NCBI GenBank assembly: GCA_016125085.1
Contig: WGMM01000007.1
Span: forward strand, 62,001 to 126,000
Direction: 5' to 3'
Source of the DNA: a bacterium
GTDB taxonomy: Bacteria > Planctomycetota > Planctomycetia > Isosphaerales > Isosphaeraceae
Length of the DNA: 64,000 nt
The position numbers and the translations under genes were made by a program. The notes under the pieces are model-generated. The model did no database searches. It was not told where the DNA came from and saw only the letters and a list, made by a program, of their open reading frames with translations. Below, piece by piece: positions 15,421 through 25,800 of the stretch (within the stretch, counting starts at the first letter, position 1; every line of letters starts with the position of its first letter).

Positions 15421-18051
15421 ATGAAACCTGACCAGATCGCCCCAGAAACACGCCTTGTCGTTACCGGTATGACTTGCGGCAAGTGCGTCAAGGCCGTGAC
15501 CGAAGCCGCCCTGAAAATCGGCGGTGTCGCTGAAGCCGACGTTCGCCTGCCCGATTCGGCCGTGATCCGCTGGAATGAAGATCCGACCGCTGATCGCGTC
15601 GCTTCGGTCGTCGCGACCATCGCGGAGGCAGGCTATCAGGCCCGCGTCGATACTGGCGAAGTTCGGGAACCGCGGAACGAAACGCCGAAAAAATCCGGAG
15701 CGGCAGCTTTACCCAGCCTGACGGTTCTGGCCGATTCCGGCCCCGTGAACTCATTGCCTAAGCTGCCGATCGTGTCGGATCATCTCGCGGCGGATGTCGC
15801 GGCGAATCCAGCGCCGATCCCGGCCGATTCGACCGCGCCTTCGCAAAATTGGGAATTGAGCGTTTCGGGCATGCACTGCGCCAGTTGCGTCGGCAGGGTC
15901 GAAAAGGCCCTGGCGGAAACGCCAGGGGTACGGCGCGCGGTCGTGAACCTGGCGACGGAGCGTGCGACGATCACGGTCGACCCGGAATCGACCCGGCTTG
16001 ACCGGTTGCGGATGAACGTCAAAAACGCGGGCTATGACATCGTCAAGATCGAGTCAACGCTTTCCGCGGCCGATCAGGCCGATACGCTCAGGCGTGAACG
16101 GAGCGAACGGATCCGAGGCTGGCGCCGGCGGCTTTTCGCGGGGCTGATTTTCGGCCTGCCGCTTCTGTTTTTCGCCCATGGGCCGGGGCACAGCCAACAT
16201 CCAGGCTCGACGATGCGGCTCGGTCTGGTCGCGCTTGCCGGCGTGACGACGATTCTGGTCGGTTTGCCGTTTTTCCGCAGTGCCTGGACACTCGCCCGGC
16301 ACGGTTCGAGCAATATGGACACGCTCGTGAGCCTGGGCTCGGCCGTGGCCTTCGGCTTCGGCACGTGGATGACACTCGTGCCGGAGCACCCGCAGACGCA
16401 CTTTCTGGCCGATGGCGTGATCATTCTTCTGATGATCACGTTCGGCAAATGGCTGGAAGCACGCAGCAAGGGCAATGCTGCAGACGCGCTCGAATCGCTC
16501 ATGGACCTCTCGCCCCGGAGGGTGCGGGCCGTGCGGGCGAGCGGATCGGAGATCGAGATCGATCAGGAGGATTTGCGTGTCGGGATGGCGTTCCGGGTTC
16601 GGCCGGGCGAAGCGATCGCGACGGACGGCGAAGTGATCGAAGGCTCGGCCGATGTCGACGAATCGATGCTCACGGGCGAGTCGTTGCCCGTGCACAAGAA
16701 GCCCGGTGCGAAGCTGATCGGCGGTTCGCGATGCCTGGACGGCACACTGCTCGTGCGGGCGACGGGTGTCGGCACGGAAACGGTGCTGGCGGGGATCATC
16801 GACGCCGTGAAACGGGCCCAGAGCAGCAAGGCGTCGATGCAGAAGCTGGTGGACAAAGTCGCCGCGGTGTTCGTGCCGGCGGTCATCGTGATCGCATCGG
16901 TCACGCTTATGGCCTGGGGCCTGATCGGGCGGGACTGGTCCGGCGGAGTTCTGGCTTCGGCCGCGGTGTTGTTGATCTCCTGCCCATGTGCGCTGGGGCT
17001 GGCGACGCCGATGGCGATTTCGGTGGGATCGTCGCGGGCGGCCAGGATGGGGCTGATCGTGCGCGATGCCGGCGTGTTCGAGCGATGCGACAAGCTTGAC
17101 CATCTGATGTTCGACAAGACCGGCACGCTTACGGAAGGCAAGCCCCGCGTCGTCGAAGTGCATACAGCCGAAGGCATTAGCCGGGAGGATTGCCTGACGG
17201 CGGCCGCAGCGATCGAGCGATTCAGCGAGCATCCGCTGGCGAAGGCGATCGTCGCGGCCGATTCAGGCGGAACTTCGGCGAACGTGAACGTGACCGATTT
17301 CCGAAATGACCGGGGCCATGGGGTGGAAGGGATCGTCGGCGGCAGGCGCACGATGGTCGGTTCGCTGAAATGGATGAAGCGGCAGGGCGTCACTTTTCCC
17401 GCTGCCATCGAGCCGGTGATCGAGAGCTGGACGAACATGGCGCGCAGTATCGCGGGTGTCGCACGCGATGGGGTTCTGGTGGGGCTGATCGCGCTTGAGG
17501 ATTCCGTCCGCCCGAGCGCCGCGGCGGCTGTGGAGCGGCTGACCCGCATGGACCTGAACGTCGGCGTGATCAGTGGTGACCGGGCTTCGGCGGTGCGGGC
17601 CCTGGCCGAGCAATTGCGAATTCCGCTGGACGATCTGTATGCCGAAATGGCACCCGAGGAAAAAAGCGGGGTGCTGATGCGGCTGCGGCAGAACGGCTCG
17701 AAGGTGGCGATGGTGGGCGATGGCCTGAACGACGCCCCGGCCCTGGCCGCAGCGGATGTGAGCATGGCCCTGGCTTCGGGAACGGACGTCGCCAAAAACG
17801 CGGCGGATATCGTCGTGGTCGGTTCCGACCTCGATTCGGTCGCCGACGCCGTCGCGCTGAGCCGGGCGACACTTGCCACGATTCGCCAGAATCTGTTCTG
17901 GGCATTCGCTTACAATGTGGTCGCAATCCCGCTGGCGGCATTCGGAATGTTCGACAAAAGCGGTCCTCTGATCGCTTCAGTCGCGATGGCCGGCAGCAGC
18001 CTTACCGTGGTTGCGCGCTCACTCTGGCTGGGCCGTCAGAAGCTCGGCTGA
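15421..18051 (+). CDS. copA: Copper-exporting P1B-type ATPase with two metal-binding domains
   Basis: An 876-residue heavy-metal ATPase. Two N-terminal HMA domains carry GMTCGKC (Cys19, Cys22) and GMHCASC (Cys153, Cys156), separated by an Ala/Pro-rich linker. The transport site is SCPCALG (Cys521-Pro522-Cys523), the phosphorylated Asp is in DKTGT (Asp565), the nucleotide-domain His-Pro is in SEHPLAKAI, and the hinge is GDGLNDAPAL. CPC in this context indicates Cu(I) specificity. Eight membrane helices are expected in the usual class arrangement. The ATG has GGAAGG about 10 bases upstream. No copper chaperone or CueR/CsoR-type regulator gene is adjacent; it is a single gene followed 110 bases later by the ceramidase-like gene. 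Confidence 0.93.
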   Translation: MKPDQIAPETRLVVTGMTCGKCVKAVTEAALKIGGVAEADVRLPDSAVIRWNEDPTADRVASVVATIAEAGYQARVDTGEVREPRNETPKKSGAAALPSLTVLADSGPVNSLPKLPIVSDHLAADVAANPAPIPADSTAPSQNWELSVSGMHCASCVGRVEKALAETPGVRRAVVNLATERATITVDPESTRLDRLRMNVKNAGYDIVKIESTLSAADQADTLRRERSERIRGWRRRLFAGLIFGLPLLFFAHGPGHSQHPGSTMRLGLVALAGVTTILVGLPFFRSAWTLARHGSSNMDTLVSLGSAVAFGFGTWMTLVPEHPQTHFLADGVIILLMITFGKWLEARSKGNAADALESLMDLSPRRVRAVRASGSEIEIDQEDLRVGMAFRVRPGEAIATDGEVIEGSADVDESMLTGESLPVHKKPGAKLIGGSRCLDGTLLVRATGVGTETVLAGIIDAVKRAQSSKASMQKLVDKVAAVFVPAVIVIASVTLMAWGLIGRDWSGGVLASAAVLLISCPCALGLATPMAISVGSSRAARMGLIVRDAGVFERCDKLDHLMFDKTGTLTEGKPRVVEVHTAEGISREDCLTAAAAIERFSEHPLAKAIVAADSGGTSANVNVTDFRNDRGHGVEGIVGGRRTMVGSLKWMKRQGVTFPAAIEPVIESWTNMARSIAGVARDGVLVGLIALEDSVRPSAAAAVERLTRMDLNVGVISGDRASAVRALAEQLRIPLDDLYAEMAPEEKSGVLMRLRQNGSKVAMVGDGLNDAPALAAADVSMALASGTDVAKNAADIVVVGSDLDSVADAVALSRATLATIRQNLFWAFAYNVVAIPLAAFGMFDKSGPLIASVAMAGSSLTVVARSLWLGRQKLG

Positions 18052-18161
18052 ACGAAGCCTGTCCCGGCCAGAATCCGCACTCTGCCGTCGTTCTTCCCGC
18101 CTCTCCCGGCTCCCGCCTGATTTCACCACTGTGCAAGCCAACTCAACGGAGTCTCGCCATC

Positions 18162-19733
18162 ATGACCGCTCCAAGCGAATTCTCTTCGTCCATCGTTCCG
18201 AATCGTCATGATCGCCGCGGGATTTTCCGGTTCATCGTCGCAGGTTTCATTTGGATTTTTTGCTTCGAATCCAGCGCGGTTTCTTCATTCGGTGCCGAGT
18301 TGAAGGCCGGAGTGGCGAAAGCGGAAATCACCGATCTTGAGGCAGGCCCGGCGAACGATCCGCTCTATGCGAAGGCACTGGTGCTGTCGGACGAAACACG
18401 AACGGTCGTGCTGATTACCGTCGATGCCGTGGCGATCGGCGAGATCGGGCCGATCGGCAACGAGTTTCTGCCGAAGGTCCGCAAGATGCTCAAGGAACGG
18501 CTGGGAATCGCGCCGGAGAACGTAATCGTCAACGCCAGCCATTGCCACGGGATCGTGCGGAAGGACTCGGCCGAACTCGCGGTATCGGCAGTAGAATCGG
18601 CGTTCCGGAACCGAGTGCCCGTGAAGGCGGGGGCGGGCAAAGGGCATGAAGACCGGATTATGGAAAATCGCCGCATGCGCCTCAAGGACGGCACCCAGAC
18701 CGACGTGCGGCATGCTTATGCGACGGCCCCGGATGAAGAGATCGCGGCCGTGGGACCGGTGGATCCTGAGATCGGCATTCTGAAAATCGAAAGGCTCGAC
18801 GGCCGGCCGATGGCGGTGGTCTACGAATTCGCCTGTCATCCGATTCAGGGCGTGCCAGGTGGGGGCAACACGGCGGATTATCCAGGGTTCGCGTCGAAAG
18901 CGATCGAAGAAACGCTGGGAGACGATTGCCTGGCTATTTTCCTGCAGGGTTGCGGTGGCGACATCAATCCGATTCGTTACAAAGCGGTCGATCAGCCGCG
19001 TAACGCCGAAACTCTAGGCAACAGGCTGGGGCTGAGCGTATTGAAAGCGATTCGATCGATCCCGACGAAGCCGGAAGCGAATTTGAAACTGGTTCACGGT
19101 TCGATCGAAGTGCCGGAAGCGACCGATTTCGAATCGCGTATCGCGGCGATGACGGCTGAACGGGATCGACTTCTGGCGTCGCTCCGGGGTACATCGCTCG
19201 ATTTCAAGACATTTCTGCAACTGCATTCGAAATATGCCCTGTCGCCTGAATATCCTTCAGCACCGGCGGCGCTGTATCTTCATGAAAAAGCGACAGGCAA
19301 AACTGACCTGACGAAGCTGGACGAGCGTAACAGGGCCGACATCGCGGCGTATCTGGCGAATGTCCACACGATGGAACGCTTGACGCGGCTTCAGACGAAT
19401 CTCGACCTCCTGAAGAAGAATCAGGCGAAAAACCGGGCGACGGAGAAGCCGACGATCCCGGCTGAAGTCGTGGGGCTGAAGGTCGGCGATTTCGTGCTCG
19501 TGACGTTTCCGGGCGAGCTGACCGTCGAAATCGGACTGGCGATCAAGCGAGCGGCTCCGCTGCCGAATACGTTCGTCGCCGGATACACGAATGGATATCT
19601 GTATTACACGCCGACGGAAGAACAGCGAAAGAACACGGGTTACGCCCAGGAGGACTGCGATTGCCTCGTGGCCCCTGAATGGCGAAACCTTTTCGAAACC
19701 CGGGCCCGTGAGATCCTGCGTCAATTGAAATGA
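18162..19733 (+). CDS. Neutral-ceramidase-like secreted protein
   Basis: A 523-residue protein with an N-terminal signal/anchor (FIVAGFIWIFCFESSAVSSFGAE) and the neutral/alkaline non-lysosomal ceramidase fold in its N-terminal half: LKAGVAKAEITD, VLITVDAVAIG, VIVNASHCHG and YEFACHPIQG, whose histidines match zinc-binding positions. In characterised ceramidases the catalytic serine lies in G-D-V-S-P-N; here the equivalent is GGDINPI (Asp267-Ile268-Asn269-Pro270), with Asn instead of Ser. The C-terminal part has VGLKVGDFVLVTFPGEL and the YTNGYLYYTPTEEQ segment. Planctomycetes carry many such paralogues; with the serine missing I would not call it a ceramidase, only a member of the fold, perhaps a different hydrolase. 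Confidence 0.75.
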   Translation: MTAPSEFSSSIVPNRHDRRGIFRFIVAGFIWIFCFESSAVSSFGAELKAGVAKAEITDLEAGPANDPLYAKALVLSDETRTVVLITVDAVAIGEIGPIGNEFLPKVRKMLKERLGIAPENVIVNASHCHGIVRKDSAELAVSAVESAFRNRVPVKAGAGKGHEDRIMENRRMRLKDGTQTDVRHAYATAPDEEIAAVGPVDPEIGILKIERLDGRPMAVVYEFACHPIQGVPGGGNTADYPGFASKAIEETLGDDCLAIFLQGCGGDINPIRYKAVDQPRNAETLGNRLGLSVLKAIRSIPTKPEANLKLVHGSIEVPEATDFESRIAAMTAERDRLLASLRGTSLDFKTFLQLHSKYALSPEYPSAPAALYLHEKATGKTDLTKLDERNRADIAAYLANVHTMERLTRLQTNLDLLKKNQAKNRATEKPTIPAEVVGLKVGDFVLVTFPGELTVEIGLAIKRAAPLPNTFVAGYTNGYLYYTPTEEQRKNTGYAQEDCDCLVAPEWRNLFETRAREILRQLK

Positions 19734-19764
19734 CATTATCCGGCTTTCGGAGCGGGCACGAAAA

Positions 19765-19795
19765 AACCACCGAACGCGAGATGCGTGCGGTGGTT
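19765..19795 (-). terminator. Terminator of the giant surface-protein gene
   Basis: Read on the minus strand: AACCACCG / CGGTGGTT outer stem with a further ACGC/GCGT inner pairing, followed by TTTTTT. It lies between the convergent ceramidase-like gene and the giant gene. A second, wide inverted repeat (CGGGAGGAC ... GTCCTCCCG) spans about 19809-19860. Confidence 0.75.
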
Positions 19796-19883
19796 CGGAG
19801 GATGCCGGGAGGACGGTGCTGACCTGGCCGAGTGCGGTTTCGGCGAAGTCGTCCTCCCGCGAAGGAAGTGATCAGAGATCGCT

Positions 19884-22800
19884 TCAGCCGGCGACTTTCT
19901 TCACGGCGACCCGGGCGGTCACCCGAGGCACGGTCACCCTGGGCTTCACGACGACCGGCTTGGGAGCTGGCTTGACGCGAGGCTTGGGAGCCGGTTTCGG
20001 TGTTGGCTTGGGTGCCGGCTTCGGTGCTGGCTTGGGAACAGGCTTCGGCCTGGGCGTGGGCTTGGGCTTGGGGACAGGCTTCGGAGAAGGCTTGGGCGTC
20101 GGCGTGGTCGTGCCGGTTCCGGTACCTGTTCCTGTTCCCGTGCCTGTTCCAGTTCCTGTTCCCGTGCCGCCACTCGTTCCGGTGCCCGTCCCTGTACCTG
20201 TACCCGTGCCGGTGGAGGTGCTGGTCGGGACCACGATCGGGTAAGCCGGGTTGGTGAACGTGCCGTTGTATTCGAATGCACCCATGTCGGCGGGGCCGGT
20301 GCCGGGGTAGCCGCGGCCCGGGATGGTCACTCGAGTCCTGTAGAGGAAGTCGAGGACCGGTGAGGCCGAATTCAGGGCGGCATCGATACCGACCGAATTG
20401 ACCTTGATGTTGTAGTTGGCGTCCGTGAAGAACTTGAACGGACCGTCAGCCGAAGGACGCGGGTCGATCGGGAAGACGAAGGCCGGGTCGCCAGGGATGT
20501 TGCCCAGGGAGTCTCGCCCGTAGTTCAGGTTATCAGGATCGAACCCGTTGCCGATGTTCAGGGTGTCATCGGCATAGTTCGTGGGGCTGGCCCCATTGTT
20601 GAAGAAGTTATTGAACCGCAACGTGACACGGTCGAGTGTGGTCGAGCTGACCGCGTAGCCGGCTCGCGGCGACGTCAGCGTGGCGTTGCCGGAGAAGATG
20701 CTGTTGACGATCTGGACGAAGTCGACCGGGCTGTCGGCAGCCACGTTCACCACGACGCCATTGTCGTTGAAGGCGATGGTGTTGTTCGTGAGACGAACCG
20801 GAGCTGCCAGGCTTTCGGTCGCACCGCTGTCGGTGATGACGACGCCGTTGGTGTTGCCGACGATCACGGAGTTGGCGATCGTGGGTGTGAGAGCCGAATT
20901 GCCGGAGGTGGCGACCCGGATACCCGTTCCGGCGTTCATCACGTAGACGCGGTCGATCGTCATCATGCTGTTGGTGACGTCGATGCCGATCGAGGTCGGG
21001 TCGATCGGGCCGTTGGTCGCACTGCCGAGCAGCGAGGCCGCGATCGTCATGCCGCTGATGCGGGTCGGGGCGATCGGGCTCGTCAGCAGACCACTGGCCG
21101 TGACGGTGATCACGTTGGTGGAGCCGAGGGCAGGCCGGATGACCGTTTCCTTGGCGTCGCCCGGATAGAGCGTGGTGTTGGTGCTCGAGGCCGAAGCCGA
21201 GACGAGCTGCACCAGCGACTTCATCACGATGTTTTCGTTGTAGACACCAGGCAGAACTGCGACGGTATCGCCGATCTGGGCCGCGGTCATGGCCGCCGTG
21301 ATGGTCGGATACGGATTGTTCCGCGAGCCGAGAGCACCGGAAGGACTGCTGACGGTACCGACGTACCGGGTCAGGAAGTTCGCCGGATCCAGGATCGTGT
21401 AGTACATCACGAAATCGCCGGAGCCGTTGGTCGTTCCTGACGGGAACTGGCCGCTGAACTGGCCGTTGAGAAGATTGCCGGCCCGGTCGGTGATCGCCGT
21501 GGTTCCCGATCCGACGAGTTTCACCTGGTACAGGTCGTTCGGGAAGGATCCGGTCACGTTGAAGGTCAGGTTGATCGAACCTTGAGCATCGACCTTCAGG
21601 TAAGTGATTTTGATCGAGGCCGGGTCGACCGTCATGACGACGTCGTTGCCGTTGTTGAACACACCGTCGCCGCCGGAACGGACGACCTTGATCGTATTCA
21701 CGTTCACGCTGGCCGGATCGACGTTTTCGTTAAGACCGACCGTGATCGGCTGAACGTTGTTGATCGGGTTGATCTGCGAGTAAGGAGCAGGGTTGGCGCT
21801 GGTCACCCGCGGGCCCTGGGTGTCGACGACGAATTTCAGCAGAGCGTTGCGGTCGTTGACGTTCGACACGTTGCCGCTCTGATCGGTCGCGACGAACCGG
21901 GCCACGCTGTAGCCGCTGTCGTCGGCCGTGCCCAGGATACCGTCCGGACCCACGTTGTATTGGGTCTCGGGCAGAGCCTGTGTCGGGCGGACCAGGAAGA
22001 CGCCCTGAGCGTCCGTCGTGCCGGTGCCGACGTTCGGCAGATCGTAGACACCGTTGCCCAGGCTGGAGACCGAGACGGCAACCGTCTGGCCGAGCAGGGG
22101 ATTCGCCGGCGGCGGGATATCGTTGACGGCGCCCGTGAACTGGGGCGGGTTGATACGCGTGATCTGGTCACCCGGTTGGCCGCTGTCGGTCGCCGGAGTG
22201 ATCCGGAGCGAGCCAGCCACGATGTTCGGGGCGTTCGTATCCACCGAGAAGGTGAGCTGGAAGTTGCCGCCCGGGATACCGTTGCCCGAAGGCAGAGGCA
22301 GTTGCTGGCCGTTGGCGTCCAGATTTTCGCCGTCGAGCGGGTTGCCGAGCTGATCGCGGATGACCGAGGCACCTTCGCCGACCAGGATGATCCGGTAAAG
22401 GTCGTTGGTCAGGTTCAGATTGCTGCTGGCCAGGTTGACCGTGATCGTCTTCGTCAGAGGGTCATAGACCAGCTTGCCGGAGAGATTGATGGCACGGTCG
22501 GTCGGGCTGTTGCCGTTGCCGAAGAGCCCGTCGCCGCCAGCGGCCTGGAGAATGATCGTCGACGAGTTGACCGTGTTCGGGTCGAGCCGTGAATCGAGCG
22601 AGAAGGTGATCGAAGTCGGGCTCTGGTTCGTGCCGCCGATGCCGAGAGGAACGTAGATGTTCACCGGCGTGACCGCACCCGGGATGATGGCCGTGACGGC
22701 CGTGACCTTGGGAGCGAACAGTTGGCGGTATTCGAAGGCACCGACGTCGAAGAACGGACGGCTGCCGAAACCGACGTTCGGCCGGGTCGGGTCGTCCTGA

Positions 22801-25800
22801 CGCAGGAAGCCGACCTGATCCCGTTCGCCCGCGATCGGGGTGAAGGCCCAGGTCGCGGCGTTCGCGGCCGTGCCCCGGTAAGCAGCCGCAGTCCCCGTGA
22901 GATTCGGCACGAACTGCGAATAGTAGTTGTAGACCGGCGAACCCGGCAGGGCGACGATATCGCCAGGCAGGAAGGTGCCGAAAGCACCGTTGCCGCTGAT
23001 CCGGCCGGACTGGTTACGAATTCCGCCCGTGGTACCGGTCAACACTTGCGTGGAAATCGGGGCCAGGGCATTACCCATGGCCAGAGGTCCGAGTTCCGAA
23101 CGGGCGACGTCGATGGCGGCCGAACCAGGAAGCAGGGCGAAGTCGCCGGCCGCGGCATTGCGGAACAGCGGGTCGCCGATGATCGGCGTGACTTCGAAGA
23201 AGCCGGGGGTCGCGTTGCCGCCACCATTGAGGTAGTAGAGGTTGTACTGACCGTAGTCCATCGAGTTGCCGAGGTTCATGCCCACGGTCTGGATGGCGAA
23301 CGTCGCATTGTTCGCGAAGATGTTGTTCATCGCGATGGCGTAGACGTGCGACCGGCTGTTCAAGCCATTGAAGGCGGGAGCTTCGGTGTAAAGGCCGATA
23401 TCGGTGTTGTAGAACGTGTTGTTCAGAGCCATCACCGTGGTCGGATCCTGACCGGACGGGTTATCCGTAATTTCCGAAAGGGCCCGGATACCGCCCGGCA
23501 TGTTCGAGAAGGTGTTGTTCACCGAGAACAGGACCGTGCCCTGACCCTTCAGGCCGCCCACACGCTGGAGGACACCGCCGAGGGAATAATTCCGGACGAG
23601 CAGATCGTTACCCGGGTGGACGACCACGCCGACCTGGCTGAAGCTGTCCATGCTCGAGTTCGAGATCGTCATCGCGTTCGCGGAATTGAACTGAGTCAGG
23701 AAAGGTGCGGTAATGCCAGGGGCGATGGCATTCATGTTCAGACCGAGCTTCTGAAACACGGGATCGTCATTGATGTCGATCGTCGTGTCAGCCGTGATGC
23801 TGACCATGTCCGACACGTTGCCGCCGACGAATTCGATCCGGGTCAGATACTTGAAGTCGGTCGTGTCGACCACCGAGCCACCGCGCGGATCCCAGAGGTT
23901 GTAGTCCGTCAGCATGAGGCTGCCGAAGTACAGCACACCGCCGTCGCCCGGGACTGGAGTCGTCGGATTGATCTGCGGATACCGCGTGGCACTGAGAATG
24001 TCGTTCATCTGCACGCCGCGGACGGTCGTGCCGACACTCGTGTCACGCAAGCTCGTCACGATGACCGGAACACGCGACTGGCCGGTGGTTTCGTTCGAGT
24101 TCAGACCCAGGAACCGGATCTGGCTGCCCCAGCCCTGGTCCAGAGTCGAGTCGGCCGTCGGATCGATCCCGTTGTCGCGGCCGACCACCCAGCCCGCACC
24201 CGCGAAGGTCGCGTTCAGGTCGTTCGGCTGGCCGTTGGCCGTGCCGCCCGGCTGCATCGCAGCGTTATTCGGATCGTTCAGAAGCTTCACGATCATCGAT
24301 TCGCCCGGGCGGGCGATCCGCTGACCGTTCGCCAGCAGCGTGTCCGGCAGGTTCGATTGAACCGTCAAGGTGATGAAGGGAGTTTGCTCAGCGGTCAGCG
24401 TCGTGAAATTCGGATTCGGTTTCGAGATTCCGAAGAATGAGCTGTATCCGCTCAGGACGATCGTGCCTCGCTGAACGTAGGTGATGTCCGTGTCGTCCCA
24501 GACCGAGTTGACGTCCAGGTTCGCGTATTGACCGGAACCGGTCGTATTCACGGAAAGCTCGATGGGGCCGGTCAGTGCATAGCCCACGTTCGCCAGCACG
24601 GCCAGACCGTTGATGCCGTTGCCCTGCATCACGTTGCCGCGGAAGAACGGATTGCCCGAAGCCAGCGGCTTCGTCGCGTCGCCCGCGAACAGAACGTTCG
24701 GGTCGACCGCCATCGGAGCGTCCTGGTTGTAGAAGAAGTCGTTGTTCGTGATCGACGCGTTGCCGCCGAACCCGGTTCCGCCGAACGAGGTGAGGTTCAG
24801 GGCGTTCAGCGAGGGCAGGGTGCCGTCCTGCTGATTGATGATGCCGCCGGCGTACTGCAGCTGAATTTCGTCGATGACGGCCACTGCGCCGGAGACGACG
24901 TTGATCGCGCCCCACCGTGCCAGCGGATCGACCGAAGTCGGAGTCGGCTGCAGATAGTTGCCGCCGTTGTCCGAATCCATCGCCGGCACGATCGTCGTCT
25001 TGATCCCGGTCTTCGGATCGAAGAAATAGGTGCTGGCCAGGTCGTCGTACAGCGAAGTGAAGATAATCTTCGCGTCGCCGGTCGTGTTCGGCCTGAAGTT
25101 CGCGTCGGTCGGCCCGAAGTTCGGATTCTGGTCGAACTGGCTGATGTAGGTTCGGTCACCGAAGTTGACCGAGGCACCGGCCGTGGTGACGTTGATCCAC
25201 GCGCCCCGGGCGTTCTTGAACATCATGCCAGGCTGAATGTTCAACCGGTTCGTGAAGTTCGAAGTCGTGGAAGCGGCGTTGATGTTGTAGTTGTAACGCA
25301 CACCGACGTCGACTTGCGAAGTCGTCACGACGGGCAGGGGATCGTCGACGGTGTAGTTCTGGGCACCGCCGGCCGTGGTCGGATTGTTCGGGTAGAACAT
25401 CGCGTTGGTCGGGCGGGCGAAGCCGTCGACGTTCGGCATGAGCCACACGCCGTTGAGCGAGTTGCCGGTCAGCGTCGTGCGACGAACCAGCGGGCCTCGT
25501 GCGTTGGAGTCTTCGCGGAAGCTGTCGAAGTCCGCCGCGATCGCCGCCTGGGCCGATCCGGTGCCGCCGGTATCGGTAATCTTGAGATTCGACACCGACG
25601 GACGGGCGTTGAACAGCGTCAGGGCGTTGTAGCGGGGGCCGATCGATTGCGGAACCGGTCCGCCCGCGTATCGGATGTTGGTCAGGTCCAGCGAGCTCAT
25701 CACGTCGTCGGCACCCGACAGACCCAGAGCCCCGTTGACCGGGAACTGGAACGGCGTGGCAGCCCGGCCGTTCGAGATATCGTCGAAGTTCCGCAGAACC

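Noticed and set aside
19816..20244. Plus-strand frame with GLGAGFG and VPVPVP repeats
   Set aside because: It is the complement of the GT/PK repeats of the giant protein; repeats of this kind give open frames on both strands.
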